A stretch of 44,208 nucleotides of DNA from an uncultured Lachnospiraceae bacterium. GTDB lineage: Bacteria; Bacillota; Clostridia; Lachnospirales; Lachnospiraceae. The notes under the pieces were generated by a model, which did not search any database, was not told where the DNA came from, and saw only the letters and a program-made list of their open reading frames with translations. The first letter of the stretch is position 1. Each line of letters begins with the position of its first letter. Of the stretch, positions 39,757 through 44,208 are shown piece by piece. The stretch spans positions 8,222 to 52,429 of the forward strand of contig CAJUPJ010000023.1 of assembly GCA_910588655.1 (NCBI GenBank), in the 5' to 3' direction. The translations under genes and the position numbers were made by a program.

Positions 39757-40197
39757 ATGGACATAAAGTTCAGGAAAATGCTTCCAGAAGATGTTTATGT
39801 AGTATCGGGAATGGAAAAGCAGATGTTTGGTACATGTACAAATGCAGAATTATATAAAAGAATGTGCATGGATGAAAAAAACATTTATATGGCAGCAGCA
39901 GATAATGGCAAAGTTATTGCTTATTGTACAATAACTGCATTATATGAAACAGCAGATTTATGTAATATAGCTGTAAAAGAAGAATACAGGCGCTGCCATA
40001 TTGCAGAAAAACTTCTGGAGAAGTGTGTTATAACATGCAAAGCCAGAGGTGTAACAAGAATTTTACTTGAAGCCAGGGAAAGCAATACCCCTGCATTAAA
40101 TTTTTATAAAAAAATGGGTTTTATGGAAATTGGAAAAAGAAAGAATTATTATAAAGAACCATGTGAGGATGCTGTTATTATGGAGAAAATGCTATAA
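39757..40197 (+). CDS. rimI: RimI-like ribosomal protein acetyltransferase (GNAT)
   Basis: A 146-aa GNAT acetyltransferase beginning at ATG 39757, two bases after tsaB. The acetyl-CoA loop reads IAVKEEYRRCHIAEKLL; the usual R-x-x-G-x-G/A has His in place of the first Gly. The family end LEARESNTPALNFYKKMGFMEIGKRKNYY is present (seen as LLEARESNTPALNFY and KMGF). RimI acetylates the N-terminus of ribosomal protein S18 in E. coli. Placement beside tsaB/tsaE is standard. Confidence 0.9.
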   Translation: MDIKFRKMLPEDVYVVSGMEKQMFGTCTNAELYKRMCMDEKNIYMAAADNGKVIAYCTITALYETADLCNIAVKEEYRRCHIAEKLLEKCVITCKARGVTRILLEARESNTPALNFYKKMGFMEIGKRKNYYKEPCEDAVIMEKML

Positions 40198-40309
40198 ATG
40201 TACCATGCATTTCCACTATACAATTATACATAAAAAATATATTATGATACCAGGGCAAAAAGTATATAGCAATGTATGTTTATATGTAAATTGATATATA
40301 CTGGCTTTG

Positions 40310-40373
40310 CCTGCCGGATACCGGCAAGAAGCAGATTTGCTTGCAAATATGTGGAATTGCCGGTGTTTGCAGG
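40310..40373. other. nested stem-loop upstream of the small zinc-ribbon gene
   Basis: CCTGC (40310-40314) pairs with GCAGG (40369-40373), CCGGCAA (40321-40327) with TTGCCGG (40357-40363), and AAGCA with TGCTT (40329-40342). An alternative hairpin TGCCGG-ATA-CCGGCA (40312-40326) competes with the second stem. The competing folds suggest a regulatory leader in the 219-bp gap between rimI and the next gene. No known riboswitch class is recognised. Confidence 0.5.
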
Positions 40374-40416
40374 ATTGTGGGAATTTAATTTATGTATAAA
40401 CCAAGGAGGAACTGCC

Positions 40417-40632
40417 ATGAATAAAAAAATATTCTGCAATGTATGTGGAAGACAGCTTCATATGGAAAATGATATACTATTAGAGGATGCGTTTGAGGCA
40501 AGGAAGCAGTGGGGGTATTTTTCAATGAAGGATACAACACTACATTCATTTGTTATATGTGAAAAGTGTTATGATGAAATGGTTAAAAAGTTTGTAATAC
40601 CGCCTGAGGTTACTAATGTAACAGAACTATAG
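40417..40632 (+). CDS. small zinc-ribbon-like protein (71 aa)
   Basis: The 71-aa protein has two cysteine pairs, CNVCG (C7, C10) and CEKC near residue 50, spaced to bind a single zinc. The middle (LLEDAFEARKQWGYFS) is helical. Start: ATG 40417 behind AAGGAGGA. A structured leader (40310-40373) precedes it, and rnz begins 42 bp downstream. Family and function unknown. Confidence 0.7.
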   Translation: MNKKIFCNVCGRQLHMENDILLEDAFEARKQWGYFSMKDTTLHSFVICEKCYDEMVKKFVIPPEVTNVTEL

Positions 40633-40673
40633 TATCCAGGTGGTTGTACAGACCACATCATGGAGGCTGGTTT

Positions 40674-41588
40674 ATGTTAGATTTATGTTTGCTTGGAACA
40701 AGTGGCATGATGCCGCTGCCTGGACGGTGGCTTACTGCACTTATGGCAAGGCTTGGTGGAAGCAGCCTGCTGGTTGACTGTGGCGAGGGTACACAGATAG
40801 CAATAAGGGAAAAGGGATGGAGTGTAAACCCTGTTGATACAATATGTTTTACACATTACCACGGTGACCATATAAGCGGGCTGCCAGGGCTTTTGCTGTC
40901 AATGGGAAATTCCTGCCGTACAGAGCCTGTTACACTTATAGGCCCTAAAGGGCTTGGGAAAATTGTGAATTCACTGCTTGTTATAGCACCAGGGCTTCCG
41001 TTTAAGCTGGAATTTATTGAACTGGATGAAAAAGAACAGGATATAGCCGTTAATGGTTATAATTTAAGGGCATTTAAGGTGAACCATAATGTCCTGTGTT
41101 ATGGCTATACGATAAATGTTCCAAGGGGAGGCAGGTTTTATCCAGAACTTGCAAAAGAGAACAATGTCCCTGTAAAGCTCTGGAACAGGCTGCAAAAAGG
41201 TGAAAGCATTGAACATGAAGGAAGGCTTTATACACCAGACATGGTTATAGGTGCTCCAAGAAAAGGAATAAAAGTTACATACTGTACAGATACAAGACCA
41301 GTACAAAGCCTAATTGAAAATGCCAGAAATGCCGATTTATTAATATGTGAAGGTATGTATGGGGAAGAGAGCAAGCTCCAGAAAGCTGTTGAAAACAAAC
41401 ATATGACTTTTTGTGAAGCTGCACAGGTTGCCAAAGAGGCAGATGTTAAAGAACTGTGGCTTACCCATTACAGCCCCTCACTTTTAAGACCTGGGGATTA
41501 TATAAAAGATGTTAAAAAAATATTTCCGGCTTCATATGCAGCAAAGGACTGCAGAAGTGTGACACTTGGATTTCCAGAAGAAGAATGA
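40674..41588 (+). CDS. rnz: ribonuclease Z
   Basis: A 304-aa metallo-beta-lactamase nuclease that matures the 3' end of tRNAs. The metal site is FTHYHGDH (H61, H63, D65, H66) with further ligands in VNHNVLCYGY, TYCTDTRP and the C-terminal LWLTHYSP. The internal part (LPFKLEFIELDEKE) and GGRFYPELAK flexible arm are in the usual places. Start: ATG 40674 behind TGGAGG, 10 codons inside a longer open frame that has no ribosome binding site. Several tRNAs in the window lack an encoded CCA, which fits use of RNase Z. Confidence 0.95.
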   Translation: MLDLCLLGTSGMMPLPGRWLTALMARLGGSSLLVDCGEGTQIAIREKGWSVNPVDTICFTHYHGDHISGLPGLLLSMGNSCRTEPVTLIGPKGLGKIVNSLLVIAPGLPFKLEFIELDEKEQDIAVNGYNLRAFKVNHNVLCYGYTINVPRGGRFYPELAKENNVPVKLWNRLQKGESIEHEGRLYTPDMVIGAPRKGIKVTYCTDTRPVQSLIENARNADLLICEGMYGEESKLQKAVENKHMTFCEAAQVAKEADVKELWLTHYSPSLLRPGDYIKDVKKIFPASYAAKDCRSVTLGFPEEE

Positions 41589-41635
41589 TATGTGTATAGC
41601 TGCGGGGCTGGAAAATTAAACAGGAGGTATTGTGT

Positions 41636-42229
41636 ATGGGCAAATCAGGCAAAAAAATTCTGGCAGCATTTATTGTAATGGCATGTCTGGCAGCAGGTGC
41701 TATAGGGGTGTTTTACTATATATCCAGGCCAGATGATAATTTACAGGAAGTGACAGAAACAGGTACAGAAGTAGAAAAATTAATTAAAAAGGATTTAGAT
41801 ACAAAGTATCCTGAAACTGCTGTTGAAGTCCTTAAATTATACTGGCGTTATAATAAATGTATGTATAATGAGAAAACAAGTGACAGTGAATTTGAGAAAC
41901 TTTTAGAGCAGTTACGCAAGCTTTATGATGATGAATTCCTTGCAGAAGAAGAGAATTCATGGGAAAATATGTTAAAAAGGTTTAAAGAAGACAGGGATGA
42001 GTACCAGAAAAGTGAAAAAAAGATATCTATGTATACAGTAGGGCAGGGAAGTTCTGCTACTTCTGGCAAAGTTGATGGCAGGGAGTGTGTTTCTATTACA
42101 TGCAGTGCCATGATTAAACAGAAAGCAGAACGCAAGAATGTATATGAGAAATTTATGTGCAGGCAGGATGAAGACAATAACTGGAAGATATTAGGCTGGC
42201 AAAAGGCAGAAGGCGGGATGGAGGATTAA
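41636..42229 (+). CDS. DUF6715-like membrane-anchored protein
   Basis: A 197-aa protein with one N-terminal span (about residues 8-30, LAAFIVMACLAAGAIGVFYY) and an extracytoplasmic domain (about 50-197) with KYPETAVEVLKLYWRYNKCMYN and a final WKILGWQ. This agrees with my memory of DUF6715, a Lachnospiraceae family of unknown role. Start: ATG 41636 behind AGGAGGT. It ends one base before the tsaD start, so the two genes are co-transcribed. Confidence 0.75.
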   Translation: MGKSGKKILAAFIVMACLAAGAIGVFYYISRPDDNLQEVTETGTEVEKLIKKDLDTKYPETAVEVLKLYWRYNKCMYNEKTSDSEFEKLLEQLRKLYDDEFLAEEENSWENMLKRFKEDRDEYQKSEKKISMYTVGQGSSATSGKVDGRECVSITCSAMIKQKAERKNVYEKFMCRQDEDNNWKILGWQKAEGGMED

Positions 42230-42230
42230 T

Positions 42231-43250
42231 ATGCCAAAAGATATATTAACGCTTGGAATTGAAAGCTCTTGTGATGAAACAGCAGCAGCTGTTGTAAAAA
42301 ATGGCAGGGAGGTTTTGTCAAATATTATATCTTCACAGATTGATATCCATAAGCTTTATGGCGGTGTTGTGCCAGAGATTGCATCACGTAAACATATTGA
42401 GAGGATAAATTATGTAATAGAAGAAGCCCTTGCAAGTGCAGGTGTAACATTAAATGATATTTGTGCTGTATGTGTGACATACGGGCCAGGGCTTGTTGGT
42501 GCGCTGCTGGCAGGGGTAAGTACAGCAAAGGCAATGGCTTATGCTGCTGGAATACCACTTGTAGGAGTGCACCATATAGAAGGCCATATAGCAGCCAATT
42601 ATATTGAACATGGTACATTAGAGCCGCCGTTCTTGTGCCTTGTTGTATCAGGCGGGCATACACATCTTGTACAAGTAAATGGGTACAATGATTTTGTTGT
42701 GGCAGGCTGTACACATGATGATGCTGCAGGGGAAGCATTTGACAAGGTTGCCAGGGCTTTAGGGCTTAGTTATCCTGGAGGACCTGCAATAGACAGGCTT
42801 GCAAGGTCTGGAAACCCACATGCCATTGAATTCCCACGTGCAAAAGTAGATGGGGATAAGTATGGTTTTAGCTTTTCTGGGCTTAAATCTGCTGTGCTGA
42901 ATTATTTAAATGGCTGTGAAATGAAGAATATAGAAGCGGACTCTGCAGATGTTGCGGCGTCTTTCCAGCAGGCAGTAATTGATGTACTTGTAAACAAGGC
43001 AACAGATGCTGCCATAAAGTCAGGAGGGGACTGTATAGCCATTGCAGGCGGTGTTGCTGCAAACTCTGCTTTAAGGGCAGCACTGGAGGATGAGTGTAAT
43101 AAAAATGGAATAAGGCTTTACTGCCCGTCACCAGTTTATTGTACAGATAATGCAGCAATGATTGCGGTACAGGGATATTATAATTTTATAGCAGGTAAGA
43201 GAAGCGGGCTGGATTTAAATGCTGTCCCTAACCTTAAACTTGGCGCATAG
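42231..43250 (+). CDS. tsaD: tRNA N6-adenosine threonylcarbamoyltransferase TsaD
   Basis: The 339-aa catalytic subunit of t6A synthesis begins with GIESSCDETAAAVV and carries the metal motif HHIEGH (H115, H119), SGGHTHLV and the IAGGVAANSALR segment, all ASKHA-fold signatures. TsaB (39044) and TsaE (38561) are nearby, with rnz and two small genes between. The start follows a one-base gap after the DUF6715-like stop. Length is normal. Confidence 0.97.
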   Translation: MPKDILTLGIESSCDETAAAVVKNGREVLSNIISSQIDIHKLYGGVVPEIASRKHIERINYVIEEALASAGVTLNDICAVCVTYGPGLVGALLAGVSTAKAMAYAAGIPLVGVHHIEGHIAANYIEHGTLEPPFLCLVVSGGHTHLVQVNGYNDFVVAGCTHDDAAGEAFDKVARALGLSYPGGPAIDRLARSGNPHAIEFPRAKVDGDKYGFSFSGLKSAVLNYLNGCEMKNIEADSADVAASFQQAVIDVLVNKATDAAIKSGGDCIAIAGGVAANSALRAALEDECNKNGIRLYCPSPVYCTDNAAMIAVQGYYNFIAGKRSGLDLNAVPNLKLGA

Positions 43251-43313
43251 ACGGGGTTTTCTACAGACTTGCTGCTGGTAAATAAAAAAATTGAAAAAAT
43301 TTCAAAAAAGGGG

Positions 43314-43342
43314 TTGACGGGCGTCAAAAATGATGTTATACT
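43314..43342 (+). promoter_or_regulatory. promoter of the first tRNA-Ser
   Basis: TTGACG (43314-43319), 17-bp spacer, TATACT (43337-43342), 44 bp before the tRNA. Confidence 0.85.
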
Positions 43343-43386
43343 AGCGGAGCACTGTTAAGGAACGGCGCAAAACAATAGTTAAATAT

Positions 43387-43472
43387 GGAGAGATATCGAA
43401 GTGGTCATAACGAGGCGGTCTTGAAAACCGTTTGCCCACCCGGGCACGTGGGTTCGAATCCCACTCTCTCCG
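43387..43472 (+). tRNA. tRNA-Ser (anticodon UGA)
   Basis: GGAGAGAT/CTCTCTCC acceptor stem, anticodon stem-loop GGTCTTGAAAACC giving TGA, a long class II variable arm (TTGCCCACCCGGGCA), T loop TTCGAAT. CCA not encoded. Confidence 0.95.
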
Positions 43473-43520
43473 TTTACTAAGTAAATAGTATTTAAAATGA
43501 AAAATAAACACTGTGTATTT

Positions 43521-43590
43521 AGCTTCATCAAGAAAGCTGTTCACTTCTATAGCATTGGGTTATACCGCTGGGTGGAAGCTTTTTTTATGC
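43521..43590 (+). terminator. possible terminator after tRNA-Ser(UGA)
   Basis: AGCTTC (43521-43526) pairs with GAAGCT (43575-43580), then seven T. The loop is long (48 bases), so the fold is less certain than the others in the window. Confidence 0.4.
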
Positions 43591-43694
43591 CCTGGGCAAG
43601 AAAGCAGCTTATGGCATATTGGTTATTATGGAGCTATGGGGTAAACAGATAAATCTGTATACAAGCAGCCAGATACATGGCAGGCTTAGTATAA

Positions 43695-43783
43695 GGAGAA
43701 ATACCCAAGAGGCTGAAGGGGCTCCCCTGGAAAGGGAGTAGGCCGCTAATAACGGCGCGAGGGTTCAAATCCCTCTTTCTCCG
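43695..43783 (+). tRNA. tRNA-Ser (anticodon GGA)
   Basis: GGAGAAA/TTTCTCC acceptor stem, anticodon stem-loop CTCCCCTGGAAAGGGAG giving GGA, class II variable arm (GGCCGCTAATAACGGC), T loop TTCAAAT. CCA not encoded. Confidence 0.95.
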
Positions 43784-43786
43784 TTA

Positions 43787-43817
43787 ACACAGTACATTTT
43801 ACTGTGTGTTTTTTTAT
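43787..43817 (+). terminator. terminator after tRNA-Ser(GGA)
   Basis: ACACAGTA (43787-43794) pairs with TACTGTGT (43800-43807), then a G and eight T. Confidence 0.9.
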
Positions 43818-43920
43818 GCTCTTTTGTCTGTGCAGGCATGTATTTCTTGCATAAAGAGTAATGCATAAACAGGCTGGAACAGGGTATAATAAATTGAAAT
43901 TAATTTTTTGAAAAAAGTTG

Positions 43921-43949
43921 TTGACATGAAAGAGCTGGTGTGGTAATAT
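43921..43949 (+). promoter_or_regulatory. rRNA operon promoter
   Basis: TTGACA (43921-43926), 17-bp spacer, TAATAT (43944-43949). It lies about 230 bp before the 16S start, with no other gene between. Confidence 0.88.
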
Positions 43950-44175
43950 ATAACACGTTGGCGCAAGAAAGCCAGCAGCATAAAGCACATTGATAACTGA
44001 ACAGTAAAACAACCCTGAAAATTCTAAAAATACCTATAACAATATAGGGAAGAATTTTTAAGTACCCTTATTAACACATGCGTAAGGGTACACAGGATGC
44101 AGTTTATGGAAAATAAATGCATCAGTAAATTAAACGGAAATGCTAGTTTTATATTTAAATGAGCAGAACAGGCTT
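43950..44175 (+). other. rRNA leader region
   Basis: The leader contains TGATAACTGAACAG (43991-44004), typical of the conserved stretch in Firmicute rRNA leaders, and a perfect stem GTACCCTTA/TAAGGGTAC (44062-44070 with 44083-44091) that may serve processing or antitermination. Confidence 0.6.
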
Positions 44176-44208
44176 TAAGATGAGAGTTTGATCCTGGCTC
44201 AGGATAAA
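44176..44208 (+). rRNA. rrs: 16S ribosomal RNA (5' end only)
   Basis: GAGAGTTTGATCCTGGCTC is the universal 16S 5' sequence. Aligning the universal GAGTTTGATC to its E. coli position puts nucleotide 1 near 44176. The gene continues past the window. Confidence 0.97.

Noticed and set aside
43341..43544. Minus-strand open frame with WDSNPRARVGKR across tRNA-Ser(UGA)
   Set aside because: This is the common false protein read from the reverse strand of a tRNA-Ser gene.
43746..44012. Minus-strand open frame ending EKEGFEPSRRY across tRNA-Ser(GGA)
   Set aside because: Also an artefact of the tRNA sequence read backwards; it also crosses the rRNA promoter.

Overview
The window looks like a chromosomal segment of a low-GC Gram-positive bacterium of the class Clostridia, most likely Lachnospiraceae. 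This rests on the low GC content, AGGAGG-type ribosome binding sites, a THF riboswitch in front of folT, the tsaE-tsaB-rimI ... tsaD cluster, and small families (DUF5688, DUF6715) that I associate with that group. The genus cannot be fixed, because only the first ~33 bases of the 16S gene are present. All assignments come from reading the sequence; no database search was run.

Region 1 (1 to about 17.2-18.9 kb) is the right part of an integrative, probably mobilizable, element. In order it holds: a Sel1-repeat / HerA-type ATPase / LHH-nuclease operon; a phage-like recombination operon (41-aa protein, DUF932, DUF5688, YqaJ exonuclease, Rad52-like annealing protein); a small conserved gene; a divergent mobilization pair (short relaxase and RHH protein); an excisionase-like gene; a very AT-rich 550-aa protein of unknown function; a coiled-coil protein; a P-loop ATPase that may serve replication; a second excisionase-like gene; and a tyrosine integrase. 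The left end lies outside the window.

Region 2 (17.3-19.1 kb) is a toxin-antitoxin-rich junction. It has a DUF3990 gene with its usual partner, a strong stem-loop, and an antitoxin-like gene followed by a VapC (PIN) gene reduced to its two ends by an internal deletion. Next come four copies of a 13-bp repeat and a tRNA-Trp with its own terminator and a consensus promoter. The tRNA 3' end faces the element, so it is a plausible attachment site.

Region 3 (19.2-33.7 kb) is chromosomal. It holds two small proteins, nth, a TPR-like membrane protein, a microprotein, an operon of vanW / AIR-synthase-like / Lrp regulator / aminotransferase / trmL, pfkA, riboswitch-controlled folT, an OmpR-type two-component system and mutS2.

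Region 4 (33.7-37.8 kb) is the most unusual chromosomal part. A 580-bp gene-free palindromic element has ~80-bp terminal inverted repeats and a nested 80-nt hairpin. It is followed by an HtrA-like protein that seems to have lost two of three catalytic residues, and by a 624-aa protein with an N-terminal RelA/SpoT-like domain and a long unrecognised C-terminus.

Region 5 (38.0-44.2 kb) is core translation biology: a YcxB-like protein, tsaE, tsaB, rimI, a small zinc-ribbon protein, rnz, a DUF6715 protein, tsaD, two tRNA-Ser genes (UGA and GGA), and a strong promoter and leader running into the 16S rRNA gene. TsaB, TsaD and TsaE work together to make the t6A modification of tRNA; RNase Z matures tRNA 3' ends.

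Best candidates for something undescribed: the Sel1/HerA/LHH operon, the RelA/SpoT fusion protein, the palindromic element at 33841-34420 and the AT-rich 550-aa gene inside the mobile element.
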